Positions 17,665 to 27,464 of a DNA stretch of 64,000 bases are shown here, piece by piece; within the stretch, counting starts at the first letter, position 1; each line of letters begins with the position of its first letter. The notes under the pieces are model-generated. The model ran no database searches and was not told the DNA's origin. It saw nothing but the letters and a program-made list of their open reading frames with translations. Source of the stretch: Tardiphaga sp. vice304. GTDB taxonomy: Bacteria; Pseudomonadota; Alphaproteobacteria; Rhizobiales; Xanthobacteraceae. The position numbers and the translations under genes were made by a program. The stretch lies in the NCBI RefSeq assembly GCF_007018905.1, contig NZ_CP041402.1, forward strand, positions 372,001-436,000, given 5' to 3'.

Positions 17665-17748
17665 CTCGGCGTATCATGGTGGCTCAATCATGTTGGGTTG
17701 ACCGTTCAAGCGGTCGGCCGCTCCCGTTAACTGGCTTCCAGGATGGCT

Positions 17749-18966
17749 ATGACCGCTTCTTCCCGCGCGGCCCACGGTGCGAGCGCTTCCGCTGGCCGCG
17801 ACAGCGAACGCTCGCCGTTCGCGCGGCTGACCGAACTGCTGGCGCCGTATCAGCCCGGCAAGCCACTGATCACGCTGTCGCTCGGCGAGCCGCAGCATGC
17901 GGTTCCGGATTTCGTCGGCCCGGTGCTGGCGAAACACATTGCCGATTTCGGCCGCTACCCGATCGCCAAGGGTATCGAGCCGTTTCGTCGCGCCGCCGCG
18001 GCGTGGATGGGAACGCGCTTCAGCCTGCCGCGTCCGCTCGATCCCGAATCGGAACTGCTGGTGCTGAACGGCAGCCGCGAGGGGCTGTTCTTTGCCGCCA
18101 TCACGGCTGCGCGTTTCGTCGGCCCGCGTAACGGCACGCCGGCGATCCTGCTGCCCAATCCGTTCTATCCGGCCTATGGTGCCGGCGCCCGTGCCGCCGG
18201 CTGCGAAGCCGTGTTCATGCCGACCACGCGCGACACCGGCTTCCTGCCAGACCTCGACGCGCTCGACGACGCCACGCTGTCGCGCACGGTGGCGATGTAC
18301 ATCGCCTCGCCGGCCAACCCGCAGGGCGCAGTTGCGACGCCAGACTACTTCCGCCGGCTGCATCAGCTCGCGCTGCGCCATGGCTTCATCGTGTTGTCCG
18401 ACGAGTGCTATTCGGAGATCTATACCGGCGCGGCGCCCGGCAGCATGTTGGAACTCGCCGGACCTGACTTCACGAATGTCGTCGCGTTCCAGTCGTTGTC
18501 GAAACGCTCCAACCTGCCGGGCATGCGAGTCGGCTTCGTCGCCGGTGACAAGAAATTTCTCGCCGCGTTCCACGAGCTGCGCAATGTTGCCGCGCCCCAG
18601 GTGCCGGTGCCGTTGCAGCAGGTCGCGGTCGCCGCCTACAGCGACGAGGCGCATGTCGCGGAAAACCGCCGGCTGTACGGATTGAAGTTCGATCTCGCCG
18701 ACCAGATCCTCGGCGACCGCTACGGATACAAGCGCCCGGCCGGCGGCTTCTGCCTCTGGCTCGACGTTTCCGCGCATGGCGGCGACGAGGACGCGACGAT
18801 CCGGCTGTATCGCGACGGCGGCGTGCGCGTGGTGCCGGGTTCCTATCTGGCACGGCTGCAGCCGGGCGGCAGCAATCCCGGCGACGGCTATTTGCGGCTG
18901 GCGCTGGTGCAGGACACTGAAACCACAGCCGAGGCGTTGCGCCGGCTGGTTGAAATTCTGAAGTGA
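17749..18966 (+). CDS. Class I/II PLP aminotransferase (DapC-like)
   Basis: A 405-residue fold-type I aminotransferase. SLGEPQH near the N-terminus, [36 protein letters not shown] and [15 protein letters not shown] (PLP lysine) occur in the expected order. The pattern matches N-succinyldiaminopimelate aminotransferases (DapC), supplying lysine and peptidoglycan precursors, but aspartate and other specificities are possible. Start: two ATGs at 17743 and 17749 share one AGG; the second has the better 6-nt spacing. It precedes ftsK by 25 bp and probably shares its promoter. Confidence 0.82.
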   Translation: MTASSRAAHGASASAGRDSERSPFARLTELLAPYQPGKPLITLSLGEPQHAVPDFVGPVLAKHIADFGRYPIAKGIEPFRRAAAAWMGTRFSLPRPLDPESELLVLNGSREGLFFAAITAARFVGPRNGTPAILLPNPFYPAYGAGARAAGCEAVFMPTTRDTGFLPDLDALDDATLSRTVAMYIASPANPQGAVATPDYFRRLHQLALRHGFIVLSDECYSEIYTGAAPGSMLELAGPDFTNVVAFQSLSKRSNLPGMRVGFVAGDKKFLAAFHELRNVAAPQVPVPLQQVAVAAYSDEAHVAENRRLYGLKFDLADQILGDRYGYKRPAGGFCLWLDVSAHGGDEDATIRLYRDGGVRVVPGSYLARLQPGGSNPGDGYLRLALVQDTETTAEALRRLVEILK

Positions 18967-18991
18967 TCGCAAGGGCCTTGAGCACCACGAT

Positions 18992-21487
18992 ATGAGCACC
19001 ACGATCGAACGCGTGATTCCCCTGGTCGGCCATCTGCCCGCGTCGATTCGCGAGATGCTGGCGCGACGGCTGCGCGAGCTCGCGGGCTTTGCGCTGATCG
19101 GCGTCGCCGGCGTCGCCGCCGCCGCGCTGATGACGTGGTCGGTGCAGGATCCGAGCCTCAGCCACGCCACCTCGCGGGCGATCCGCAACATCGCCGGCTA
19201 TCCCGGGGCGATCGGCGCAGACCTCCTGATGCAAATTATTGGGCTCGGCTCGATCATGCTGATCCTGCCGGTCGCAGTGTGGGGCTGGCGGATGATGACG
19301 CACCGGCATTTCGACCGCGAGGCGCTGCGCATCGCCTGCTGGATCCTGTGCACGGTGATCGCGGCGGGCTTCGCCAGCTGCTGGCAGCATGGCGGCTCCT
19401 GGCCGTTGCCGACCGGCGTCGGCGGTGTGGTCGGCGATGCGCTGTTTCGCGCGCCGACGGTGGTTTTCGGCCCGGTCGGCTTCATCTATCGCTTCGTGCT
19501 CGGTTTGATCCTCGGCAGTGCCATGGTCGCTGCCTTCCTGATCGCCTGCGGCCTCGGCTCGAAGCCAAAGCAAGCGTTCGATCCGATCGAGGAAGACGAC
19601 GCACCGTTCGAGGAAGAAGACAACGACCGCGGTTCGGTGTCGCTGGGCTGGCTGGTGCATGGCGCGATGAGCGCCAAGGCGCGGATCGGACGGCTGCTGT
19701 CGATCCTGTATTCGAAATTCGTCACCTCCGCGCCGGATGCCCGCGCGAGCTCTTTCGAGCGCCATGAGCCGACGCTCGGCGCCCGCCGCTCCAGCCCGTC
19801 GATTGCGCCGCAAAGCCGCGATGACGAGGAAGCGGAAGATCATCACGACGTCGAGGAAGAGTTCGACGACGAGGACGAAGAAGAGGAAGAGGCGGCTCCC
19901 GTCGCGAGCAAGCCACGCGGCAAGCCGGCGAAGGAGCCATCGCGAAAAAACAAGTCCGGCACCTTCGAACTGCCATCGGTGTCGGTGCTGACGGCGCCGA
20001 AGGCTGCCGATCGCCAGCCGCTCAGCAAGGCCGAGCTGGAAGCCAATTCGCGCGCCCTGGAAGGCGTGCTCAGCGACTTCGGTATCCGCGGCGAAATCGT
20101 CAAGGCGCACCCCGGCCCGGTCGTCACATTGTACGAACTGGAACCGGCGCCTGGTATCAAATCGTCGCGCGTGATCGGCCTCGCCGACGACATCGCGCGC
20201 TCGATGAGCGCGCTGTCGGCGCGCGTTGCCGTGGTGCCCGGCCGCAACGCGATCGGCATCGAACTGCCGAACGCACATCGCGAGAACGTTTATCTGCGCG
20301 AACTGCTGACGGTGAAGGACACCAATGACGGCAGCATCAAGCTGCCGCTGTGCCTCGGCAAGAACATCGGCGGCGATTCGATCATCATCGATCTAGCTCG
20401 CACGCCGCACATGCTGATCGCCGGCACCACCGGCTCCGGCAAGTCGGTCGCCATCAACACCATGATCCTGAGCCTGGTGTACCGGCTGCGGCCGGACCAA
20501 TGCCGGCTGATCATGGTCGATCCGAAGATGCTTGAGCTGTCCGTCTATGACGGTATCCCGCATCTGCTGACACCGGTGGTGACCGATCCGAAGAAGGCCG
20601 TGGTTGCCCTGAAGTGGGCGGTGCGCGAGATGGAAGAGCGCTACAAGCGCATGGCCAAGCTCGGCGTCCGCAACATCGACGGCTACAATGCACGCCTGCT
20701 CGAAGCCAAGGGCAAGGGTGAGGAACTCACCCGCACCGTGCATACCGGCTTCGACAAGGAGACCGGCAAGGCGATCTACGAGGAAGAGAAGCTCGACCTA
20801 GAGCCGCTGCCCTATATCGTCATCATCGTCGACGAAATGGCCGACCTGATGATGGTCGCCGGCAAGGACATCGAAGGCGCCGTGCAGCGTCTCGCGCAGA
20901 TGGCCCGCGCCGCCGGCCTGCACGTCATCCTGGCGACGCAGCGGCCGTCGGTCGATGTCATCACCGGCACCATCAAGGCGAACTTCCCGACCCGCATCTC
21001 CTTCCAGGTGACGTCGAAGATCGACAGCCGAACCATTCTCGGCGAGATGGGCGCCGAGCAGCTGCTCGGCCGCGGCGACATGCTGTACATGGCAGGCGGC
21101 GGCCGGATCTCGCGCGTGCACGGCCCGTTCGTGTCCGACGAGGAAGTCGAGAAGGTGGTCCGCCACCTCAAGAGCCAGGGCCAGCCGGAATATCTCGAGG
21201 CGGTCACCGCCGAGGAGCCGGCCGAGGGCGAGGACGGCGGCGCGGTATTCGATGGTACCAGCATGGGCGCCGATGGCGGCGGCGCGGGCGACCTGTTCTC
21301 GCAAGCCGTGGCGATCGTGAAGCGCGATCGTAAGGCCTCGACCAGCTACATCCAGCGCCGGCTGCAGATCGGCTATAACAAGGCGGCGTCCTTGATGGAG
21401 CGGATGGAGAACGAGGGCATCGTCGGCCAGCCGAATCATTCCGGCAAGCGTGAGATCCTGATCGAAGAAGAAGAGAGCGGCTTTTGA
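18992..21487 (+). CDS. ftsK: DNA translocase FtsK
   Basis: An 831-residue FtsK/SpoIIIE protein. Four hydrophobic helices lie in the first 190 residues, then an acidic linker (about 195-340, with EDEEEEEE-like runs). The RecA-like motor has Walker A GTTGSGKS at about 478-485 and [13 protein letters not shown] as Walker B. The C-terminal gamma winged helix ([17 protein letters not shown] ... [18 protein letters not shown]) reads KOPS sequences. It moves chromosome ends through the septum and activates XerCD at dif. The linker is short compared with E. coli FtsK. Confidence 0.96.
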   Translation: MSTTIERVIPLVGHLPASIREMLARRLRELAGFALIGVAGVAAAALMTWSVQDPSLSHATSRAIRNIAGYPGAIGADLLMQIIGLGSIMLILPVAVWGWRMMTHRHFDREALRIACWILCTVIAAGFASCWQHGGSWPLPTGVGGVVGDALFRAPTVVFGPVGFIYRFVLGLILGSAMVAAFLIACGLGSKPKQAFDPIEEDDAPFEEEDNDRGSVSLGWLVHGAMSAKARIGRLLSILYSKFVTSAPDARASSFERHEPTLGARRSSPSIAPQSRDDEEAEDHHDVEEEFDDEDEEEEEAAPVASKPRGKPAKEPSRKNKSGTFELPSVSVLTAPKAADRQPLSKAELEANSRALEGVLSDFGIRGEIVKAHPGPVVTLYELEPAPGIKSSRVIGLADDIARSMSALSARVAVVPGRNAIGIELPNAHRENVYLRELLTVKDTNDGSIKLPLCLGKNIGGDSIIIDLARTPHMLIAGTTGSGKSVAINTMILSLVYRLRPDQCRLIMVDPKMLELSVYDGIPHLLTPVVTDPKKAVVALKWAVREMEERYKRMAKLGVRNIDGYNARLLEAKGKGEELTRTVHTGFDKETGKAIYEEEKLDLEPLPYIVIIVDEMADLMMVAGKDIEGAVQRLAQMARAAGLHVILATQRPSVDVITGTIKANFPTRISFQVTSKIDSRTILGEMGAEQLLGRGDMLYMAGGGRISRVHGPFVSDEEVEKVVRHLKSQGQPEYLEAVTAEEPAEGEDGGAVFDGTSMGADGGGAGDLFSQAVAIVKRDRKASTSYIQRRLQIGYNKAASLMERMENEGIVGQPNHSGKREILIEEEESGF

Positions 21488-21663
21488 CGCGCCGCCCTCG
21501 CGATCAGATTCGGGCGACGGTGACGCGAAATCGCCACAGCGCCGGGTTAGCGCAGACCGGGACGACGGCGGCATCCGCCATCGATCCGGCCGTAATACTG
21601 CTCCCCTTTTTGCAGCAAATCGCGGTAAATTGGGCCCCGGAAGCCGAACAGGACGACGCCTCG

Positions 21664-22503
21664 ATGAGACCCGCGACCCATCACGCCGCCAACCGGCCGA
21701 GCATTCGCATCGGCACCGCCGGGCTCGTCGCGGCCTTCGTGACCGGCCTGCTGGTGCCGGCCGCCTTTGGCGAGACGATTCCCCTGCCCCGCCCGGCGCC
21801 GAAAGTCCGCGGCAGCTTCCAGGTGTCGGCGGCCGAGCCGCCGGCTGCGCCCCGGCCGTCGATGACGCTCGCCGCCGCCAGTAACTCGGCGCCACCCAAT
21901 CCGGTGATCCCCGACCCGCGCCGCAACGTGCCGGCCAATTTCTTTTCCAGCTTCGACGCCACCCAGAAAGCCCAGGCTGGCCGGGTCAGCGCCTATCTGT
22001 CGTCGCTGAGCACGCTCACCGGTAATTTCGTCCAGGTCGGCCCGGACGGCAGCCGCACCAAGGGCGATTTCTACATCCAGAAGCCCGGCAAGGTGCGGTT
22101 CGAATATGACGCGCCGACCACCATCGCGATGGTCGCCGACGGCTCGTCGCTCGCGGTGCGCGACACCAGGCTGGCGACCCAGGACATCTACCCGCTGTCG
22201 CAGACCCCGCTGCGTTACCTGCTGTCCGACCGCATCGACCTGCTGCGCGACACCAACGTGGTCGCGATCACCGGCGACGAGCTCTATACCTCGGTGACGA
22301 TCGAGGAGAAGAATGCGCTGGTCGGCACCTCGCGGCTGATGCTGATGATCGGCACCAAGGACGGCCAGCTCAAGCAATGGACCGTCACCGACCCGCAGGG
22401 CTATGACACCACCGTGGCGATCTACAATCTCGACACGTCGAAGAAGCCCGATCCGTCGCTGTTCAAGATCGATTTCACCAAATATCCCGGCGGCAACAAC
22501 TAG
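21664..22503 (+). CDS. LolA-like outer-membrane lipoprotein carrier family protein
   Basis: A 279-residue exported protein. After a signal segment (hydrophobic about 19-35, ending AFGE) comes a proline-rich linker to about residue 75, then a LolA-type beta-barrel domain: AYLSSLSTLTGNFVQVGPDG, GDFYIQKPGKVRFEYD and VAIYNLDTSKKPDPSLFKID. LolA carries lipoproteins from LolCDE to LolB across the periplasm. The extra N-terminal linker is common in rhizobial members. It follows ftsK after 176 bp; the LolA-FtsK neighbourhood is widespread. Confidence 0.88.
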   Translation: MRPATHHAANRPSIRIGTAGLVAAFVTGLLVPAAFGETIPLPRPAPKVRGSFQVSAAEPPAAPRPSMTLAAASNSAPPNPVIPDPRRNVPANFFSSFDATQKAQAGRVSAYLSSLSTLTGNFVQVGPDGSRTKGDFYIQKPGKVRFEYDAPTTIAMVADGSSLAVRDTRLATQDIYPLSQTPLRYLLSDRIDLLRDTNVVAITGDELYTSVTIEEKNALVGTSRLMLMIGTKDGQLKQWTVTDPQGYDTTVAIYNLDTSKKPDPSLFKIDFTKYPGGNN

Positions 22504-22530
22504 CGCTCTGAAGTTACTGTAGCTCTTCCT

Positions 22531-22700
22531 TCTCTTCTCCCCTTGTGGGAGAAGGTGGCGTCGACGAAGTCGGCGTGGGATGAGGGGGGTTCATCGGCCT
22601 CCGGGCGTGCGGCTACCCCTCACCCGTCTCGACCGCCCGTGCGAAGCAAGCTTCGCAAGAGCGGTCGATCCACCCTCTCCCACAAGGGGAGAGGGGAAGA
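22531..22700. repeat. Family E repeat, copy 1
   Basis: A long inverted repeat with ends CTTCTCCCCTTGTGGGAGAA and CTCTCCCACAAGGGGAGAGG, and internal GCAAGCTTCGCAAGAGCGG. It fills the gap between the LolA-like gene and xthA. Copies 2 and 3 (57664-57771 diverged) are at 54896 and 57664. The right end supplies a purine-rich tract close to the xthA start. Confidence 0.85.
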
Positions 22701-22714
22701 ACCTGCGGTCCCCC

Positions 22715-23530
22715 ATGCAATTCAAGCTGACGACCTGGAACATCAATTCGGTGCGGTTGCGCATCGAGCTCGTGGCGAAATTCCTTGAGGAGATGCAGCC
22801 CGACGTGCTGTGCCTGCAGGAGACCAAGACGCCGGACGACGCGTTTCCGCTGAAGCGGCTGAGGCAGCTCGGCTATGAGCACATCGCGATCCACGGCCAG
22901 AAGGGCTATCACGGCGTCGCCATCATCTCGAAACTGCCGTTCGAGTCCAGCGACGTCCGGGTATTCTGCAACAACGTCGATTCGCGTCACATCTCGGTGT
23001 CGTTCGGCGAGAAGGCCGGCATGACGGTGCCGCTGGTGGTGCATAATTTCTATGTGCCGGCCGGTGGCGACATTGCCGATCCGGTCGCCAATCCGAAATT
23101 CGCCCACAAGCTGATGTTCCTCGACGAAATGAAGGCCTGCGAAGGACTGCATCCACGCGGCGAGGCGCGCCACATCCTGGTCGGCGACCTCAACGTCGCG
23201 CCGCATGAGAACGACGTCTGGTCGCACAAGCAGCTGGTCAAGGTCGTGTCGCACACGCCGATCGAGTGCGAAAAGTTGCTGGCGGTGCAGGCCGAGGGCA
23301 ACTGGATCGACGTCGCCCGGGCGCAGATCCCGCTGTCGGAAAAGATCTACACCTGGTGGAGCTATCGCGCCGCCGACTGGACTGCCGCCAATCGCGGCCG
23401 CCGTCTCGACCACATCTGGGTGTCGTCGGCGATGCGCGACATGATCCGCGAATTCGCGGTCACGCGCGAGGCGCGTAGCTGGGAACGACCGTCCGACCAC
23501 GTGCCGGTAACGACGGTGCTGGAGCTGTAG
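22715..23530 (+). CDS. xthA: Exodeoxyribonuclease III
   Basis: A 271-residue enzyme of the exonuclease-endonuclease-phosphatase fold. WNINSVR at 8-14, LQETK (Glu about 36), GDLNVAPHENDVW and the C-terminal SDHVPV with the catalytic His are all present. It cuts DNA 5' to abasic sites and removes 3' blocking groups in base excision repair. The frame is open back through the preceding repeat; the ATG at 22715 gives the standard MQFKLTTWNINS start. Confidence 0.94.
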   Translation: MQFKLTTWNINSVRLRIELVAKFLEEMQPDVLCLQETKTPDDAFPLKRLRQLGYEHIAIHGQKGYHGVAIISKLPFESSDVRVFCNNVDSRHISVSFGEKAGMTVPLVVHNFYVPAGGDIADPVANPKFAHKLMFLDEMKACEGLHPRGEARHILVGDLNVAPHENDVWSHKQLVKVVSHTPIECEKLLAVQAEGNWIDVARAQIPLSEKIYTWWSYRAADWTAANRGRRLDHIWVSSAMRDMIREFAVTREARSWERPSDHVPVTTVLEL

Positions 23531-23534
23531 GTAG

Positions 23535-23652
23535 CTGTCGTTCCGGAGCGCGGACGGCGCCAGCCGACCGCGAACTGGGAAACTCGACATGCGACACACT
23601 TCGAGATTCCCGGTTCCCTAGGAGGAAGCTACTTGCGCCCCGGAATGACAGC
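23535..23652. repeat. Family B repeat, copy 2
   Basis: The ends are GCTGTCGTTCCGGAGCGCGG and GCGCCCCGGAATGACAGCC. It fills the convergent gap between xthA and the GntR gene almost completely. The inner part is diverged and carries CTAGGAGGAAGCTACTTG in place of the usual middle. Confidence 0.8.
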
Positions 23653-24330
23653 CTAGGTCGACGCCGCGCCTTTTCGCCCCACCACGCGCAGCAAATCCCG
23701 ACGCACCGCTTCGATATGGCGTTCCAACAAGCGGCAGGCGTCCGTGACCTTGCCGGCCCGGCACAGTTCGATCAGCTCGGCATGCTCCGTCTCGGCGGTG
23801 CCCATCGACGCCGTGGTCGAGAGCTGCACGCGGGTGTAGCGGTCGCTGGTCTGCAGCAGCGAGGCGACGATCGACTGGGTGCGCGGCTGCTCGGCGCGGA
23901 CGTATAGCGCCATGTGGAAGTCGGCGTTCAACTGGCCCCAGTCGCTGACGTTGCGTACCGCGATCGCGCGTTCGAACCCCGCCTGAATATCGTCGAGCCG
24001 GGTGAAATCCTCCGCCTCGAAGCGCGGCGCCGATTGCGCGAGCATGCGCGGCTCCAGCAGGCAGCGCAGGTCGAACACGTCGTTGATCTCGATTTCGCCG
24101 AGCGACAGTTCGGCGACGATGGCGCCCTTCTGTGGCACGATGCGGACCAGCCCCTCCGCTTCCAATTGAAACAGCGCCTCGCGCACCGGGATCCGGCTGA
24201 CGCCATAGGCTTCGCCCAAAGCATCCTGGCGCAGTTGCGCGCCGGCCTTGTGGGTGCCGTCGAGGATCGATTGCCGAAGCTGGTCGACGATCGCGGCCGA
24301 GAGGGTCCGATGCTTCAGGGCGCTCATCAT
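23653..24330 (-). CDS. GntR/FadR-family transcriptional regulator
   Basis: A 225-residue regulator. The N-terminal winged helix (about 10-75) has LRQDALGEAYGVSRIPVREALFQLEAEGLV, the GntR recognition signature. The C-terminal all-helical FCD domain has the ligand/metal pocket residues (NADFHMALY, HAELIELCRAG, HIEAVRRDL). It is divergent from the TRAP operon and the gap holds a 29-nt palindrome over a promoter, so it most likely represses that operon until its substrate binds. Two adjacent ATGs (24330, 24327) follow GGAAG; the first is annotated. Confidence 0.9.
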   Translation of the reverse strand: MMSALKHRTLSAAIVDQLRQSILDGTHKAGAQLRQDALGEAYGVSRIPVREALFQLEAEGLVRIVPQKGAIVAELSLGEIEINDVFDLRCLLEPRMLAQSAPRFEAEDFTRLDDIQAGFERAIAVRNVSDWGQLNADFHMALYVRAEQPRTQSIVASLLQTSDRYTRVQLSTTASMGTAETEHAELIELCRAGKVTDACRLLERHIEAVRRDLLRVVGRKGAAST

Positions 24331-24436
24331 GACTTCCGTTCGCGGCTTGGCCGCAGCGACTTGTTGATGCCTCTCGCCGCCAATGCTCACCCAACGCGCA
24401 AAATTGGAAAAGGTGCAGATTTGTGCATATTCTGGT

Positions 24437-24471
24437 TTGACACCCGGATTGTATAAATTATACGATCCGGG
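24437..24471 (+). promoter_or_regulatory. Promoter plus GntR operator for the TRAP operon
   Basis: 24443-24471 is a 29-nt palindrome with one mismatched pair; its core is GTATAAATTATAC (24451-24463) flanked by CCCGGAT and ATCCGGG. A sigma-70-type promoter overlaps it: TTGACA at 24437-24442 and TATACG at 24459-24464, 16 bp apart. A repressor bound to the palindrome would cover the -10 box. The operator is presumably that of the adjacent GntR protein. Confidence 0.75.
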
Positions 24472-24504
24472 AAAGCATCACATTTGTTGCATTTCGGGGC
24501 GCTC

Positions 24505-25128
24505 ATGGTCGATCAGACGATTTCACCCGCCCCGAGTTCCCCGCTGTGGCGAGCCATCATCAAGGCGTCGAGTGGGCTGTTGACGATCGAGCGGTACGCT
24601 CTGATGGGCCTGATGTGGCTGCTGACCGCGCTGATCCTGATCAACGTCGTCACCCGCTACACTCGCTTCCCGCTGTACTGGATCGACGAATCGGCGGTGT
24701 ATTCGGTGGTCTGGCTGACCTTCATCGGCGCATCCGTGATGACTCGGCTGCGGCTCGATTTCGCGGTGACGATGCTGACCGAGAACCTGTCGGCGCGGAA
24801 CCGGAAGATCGCCAAGGTGATCTCGACAGGCTTGGTGGTGGCGTTCGGCACGGGGCTGATCATCACCTGCGTGCTGTGGATGGACCCGATCGGCATCGCC
24901 AGCGCGGGCTTCGACGCCCGCAAGTTCGCCGGCGCCACCTTCAACTTCCTCTACACCGAACGCACCCAGACGCTGAACTGGCCGACCTGGGCGGTTTACC
25001 TGACGCTCCCGATCTTCGCCGTGTCGATCACCATCCACGGCATCGCCAACCTGCTCGAGGATCTCGAATGGGTGCCGCGAACGCCGCCGAAGGGCTTCGA
25101 GCTTTCCGAACTCGACGGGGTGAACTGA
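24505..25128 (+). CDS. TRAP transporter small membrane subunit (DctQ)
   Basis: A 207-residue four-helix membrane protein of the DctQ family. The typical YWIDESAVYSVVWLTFIGASV segment lies in the second and third helices. It partners DctM to form the Na+-driven permease of a tripartite ATP-independent transporter. The ATG at 24505 is used; a TTG at 24484 is in frame upstream. The stop overlaps the DctM start (TGATG). Confidence 0.88.
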   Translation: MVDQTISPAPSSPLWRAIIKASSGLLTIERYALMGLMWLLTALILINVVTRYTRFPLYWIDESAVYSVVWLTFIGASVMTRLRLDFAVTMLTENLSARNRKIAKVISTGLVVAFGTGLIITCVLWMDPIGIASAGFDARKFAGATFNFLYTERTQTLNWPTWAVYLTLPIFAVSITIHGIANLLEDLEWVPRTPPKGFELSELDGVN

Positions 25129-26393
25129 TGCTCACCTCGGCTGCCTTTATGGTCTTCATGCTGGTCGGCGTGCCGATCGGGCTCTGCCTGTGCCTGTCCG
25201 GCTTCGTCTACATCATGGCGTCGGGCAATCCGGTGCTGTTCCAGTCCTACCCGCTGCAACTGTTCGGCGGCGTCGACAGCTACGGCCTGATCGCCATTCC
25301 GCTGTTCATCCTGATCGGCGAGATCATGAACGGCGGCGGCATCACGCGGCGTATCGTCGACATGGCGATGGCCTTCGTCGGCTCGCTGAAGGGCGGTCTG
25401 GCCTACGTCAATATCCTCGCCAACATGTTCATCTCCTCGATCCTGGGATCTGCGACCGCGCAGGTCGCGATCATGGCGCAGATCATGGTCCCGGAGATGG
25501 AGAAGAAGGGCTACGACAAGACCTTCGCCGCCGGCCTCACCGCCTATGGCGGTATGCTCGGCCCGATCATCCCGCCTTCGGTGATGTTCGTGGTCTACAG
25601 CGTGCTGGCGCAGGTTTCGGTCAGCGACATGCTGATCGCCGGCATCGTGCCGGGCGTCATCCTCACCGTGATGTTCTGCGTCGTCATCGCGCTGATGGGC
25701 TATGTCTACAACTATCCGCGCGCCGACTATCAGACGCCGCGGCAGCGTATCCGAACCATTCTGGTCACCTGTCCGACGCTGCTGATCCCGATCGTCATCG
25801 TCGGCTCGATCCTCGGCGGCCTCGCCAATGCCACCGAGTCCGCCGCGGTCGGCGCTGTCGCAGCGGCGTTAATCGGCCGGTACTGGACGAAAGAGTTCCA
25901 GTGGTCGCATCTGCCGCAGATGATGCTGCGGTCCGGCATCTATTCGGCGATCGTGCTGTTTCTGGTCGCGGCGGCCGCCGTGTTCTCCTGGGTGCTGATC
26001 TTCGGCAAGGTGCCGCAGGAGACCGCGGCCTGGATCCAGACCGTCGCGCACGATCCCATCAGCTTTATGCTGATCTGCAACGTCATCCTGCTAATCATCG
26101 GCACCGTGATCGACGGCATTCCCGGCCTGATCATGACCGTGCCGATCCTGTTGCCGGTCGCGACCGAGATCTATCACATCGATCCCCGCCACTTCGGCGT
26201 CGTGGTGGTGATCAATCTCGTGCTCGGCCTGCTGTCGCCGCCCGTCGGGCTGTGCTTCTTCGTCGCCGCCGCCGTCACCGGCGCCAAGCCCGGCAAGATG
26301 TTCATCGTCACGCTGCCGTTCTTCTTCATCTCCTGCATCCTGCTCGTGCTGCTGTCGCTGTACCCGATCCTGTCGCTCGTCCTCATCAACTGA
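25128..26393 (+). CDS. TRAP transporter large permease (DctM)
   Basis: A 421-residue protein with about 12 hydrophobic helices. IPLFILIGEIMNGGGITRR, SSILGSATAQVAIMAQIMVPEM, GPIIPPSVMFVVYSVL and ATESAAVGAVAA are DctM family markers. It is the ion-coupled transport subunit. The start overlaps the DctQ stop, which indicates translational coupling. The frame is open for another 190 codons upstream in the DctQ region, but that segment is a shadow of DctQ. Confidence 0.92.
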   Translation: MLTSAAFMVFMLVGVPIGLCLCLSGFVYIMASGNPVLFQSYPLQLFGGVDSYGLIAIPLFILIGEIMNGGGITRRIVDMAMAFVGSLKGGLAYVNILANMFISSILGSATAQVAIMAQIMVPEMEKKGYDKTFAAGLTAYGGMLGPIIPPSVMFVVYSVLAQVSVSDMLIAGIVPGVILTVMFCVVIALMGYVYNYPRADYQTPRQRIRTILVTCPTLLIPIVIVGSILGGLANATESAAVGAVAAALIGRYWTKEFQWSHLPQMMLRSGIYSAIVLFLVAAAAVFSWVLIFGKVPQETAAWIQTVAHDPISFMLICNVILLIIGTVIDGIPGLIMTVPILLPVATEIYHIDPRHFGVVVVINLVLGLLSPPVGLCFFVAAAVTGAKPGKMFIVTLPFFFISCILLVLLSLYPILSLVLIN

Positions 26394-26412
26394 TCCAACA
26401 CGGAGCCCTGCC

Positions 26413-27396
26413 ATGCGTATGTCCCGTCGCCACTTCCTCGCTGCATCCGCCGCCGTGCCGCTGTTCGCGCCATCGCTGGTGCTTGCACAGGCCAAGGAGT
26501 TTCGTCTCGGCCTGATCACGCCGAACGGCCATTCCTGGAACAAGGCGGCCATGAAGCTCGGCGAGGACCTCAAGGCCGCCAGCAACGGCCGGCTCACCAT
26601 GACGGTGTTTCACTCCGGCCAGCTCGGCAATGAATCCGCGATGATGCAGCAGCTCCAGACCGGCGCGCTCGACATGGGATTCATCCAGGCCGCCGAACTC
26701 GGCTCGCGCGTGCCGCATATCGCGGCGATCAACGCGCCCTATATTGTGCGCTCGACGCCGGCCGTCGCCAAATTCGTACGCCATCCCGCGGCGATCAAAC
26801 TGTTCGACGTGCTGCCGCAGGAGACCGGCACGATCGGGCTCGGCTGGGGCATCACCGGCATGCGCGCGATCTTCTCGTCGAAGGATCTCAACAGCCTCGC
26901 CGACATCAAGGGTATGAAGCTGCGCATCAACCCCACGCCGGTGTATCGCGACTTCTATTCGTCTCTGGGTGCTGCGCCGACGCCGATCCCGACGCCCGTC
27001 GTATTCGACGCAATGGCCAACGGCCAGGTCGACGGGCTCGAGGCCGATCTGGAGTTCTCCTGGAACCAGCGCTTCGACAAGGTATCGAAAGTGATCCTGC
27101 AGATGAACGCCGTCTTCATGCCGATGGCCGCGGTGGTTTCGGGCCGCGTATGGCAGGCGCTGCCCGCCGCCGACAAAGAGCTGATCACCAAGCTCGTGAA
27201 GCAGAATCTCGATGCGCAGATCGACGAGCTGGCCGGCAACGAGCCGAAGCTGATCGAGAACTTCAAGAACGCGCCGATCCCGATCCGCCAGGTCGCCACC
27301 GCCGATACCGAAGCCGTCATTGCCGAGTTCGACAAGATCTGGCTGCCGAAAGCGCCGGTGCTCGCCGAGCTGCGCAAGGTCGGCGCCACGCTCTGA
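26413..27396 (+). CDS. TRAP transporter substrate-binding protein (DctP)
   Basis: A 327-residue periplasmic binding protein. The N-terminus MRMSRRHFLAAS is a twin-arginine signal (SRRHFL at 4-9), cleaved after a hydrophobic segment ending LAQA. Family elements HSGQLGNE, GALDMGFIQA, GMKLRINPTPVYRDFY and ANGQVDGLEADL follow. The Arg in KLRIN usually contacts the carboxylate of the ligand, so an organic acid is likely. Tat export means it folds before crossing. Gap to DctM 19 bp. Confidence 0.9.
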   Translation: MRMSRRHFLAASAAVPLFAPSLVLAQAKEFRLGLITPNGHSWNKAAMKLGEDLKAASNGRLTMTVFHSGQLGNESAMMQQLQTGALDMGFIQAAELGSRVPHIAAINAPYIVRSTPAVAKFVRHPAAIKLFDVLPQETGTIGLGWGITGMRAIFSSKDLNSLADIKGMKLRINPTPVYRDFYSSLGAAPTPIPTPVVFDAMANGQVDGLEADLEFSWNQRFDKVSKVILQMNAVFMPMAAVVSGRVWQALPAADKELITKLVKQNLDAQIDELAGNEPKLIENFKNAPIPIRQVATADTEAVIAEFDKIWLPKAPVLAELRKVGATL

Positions 27397-27464
27397 TATC
27401 ACCGCCTGTCCCGTCTCACCCGGCGGAGCGCAGGCTCCGCCCGCGATTTTCTTTGGAGTCCTCA

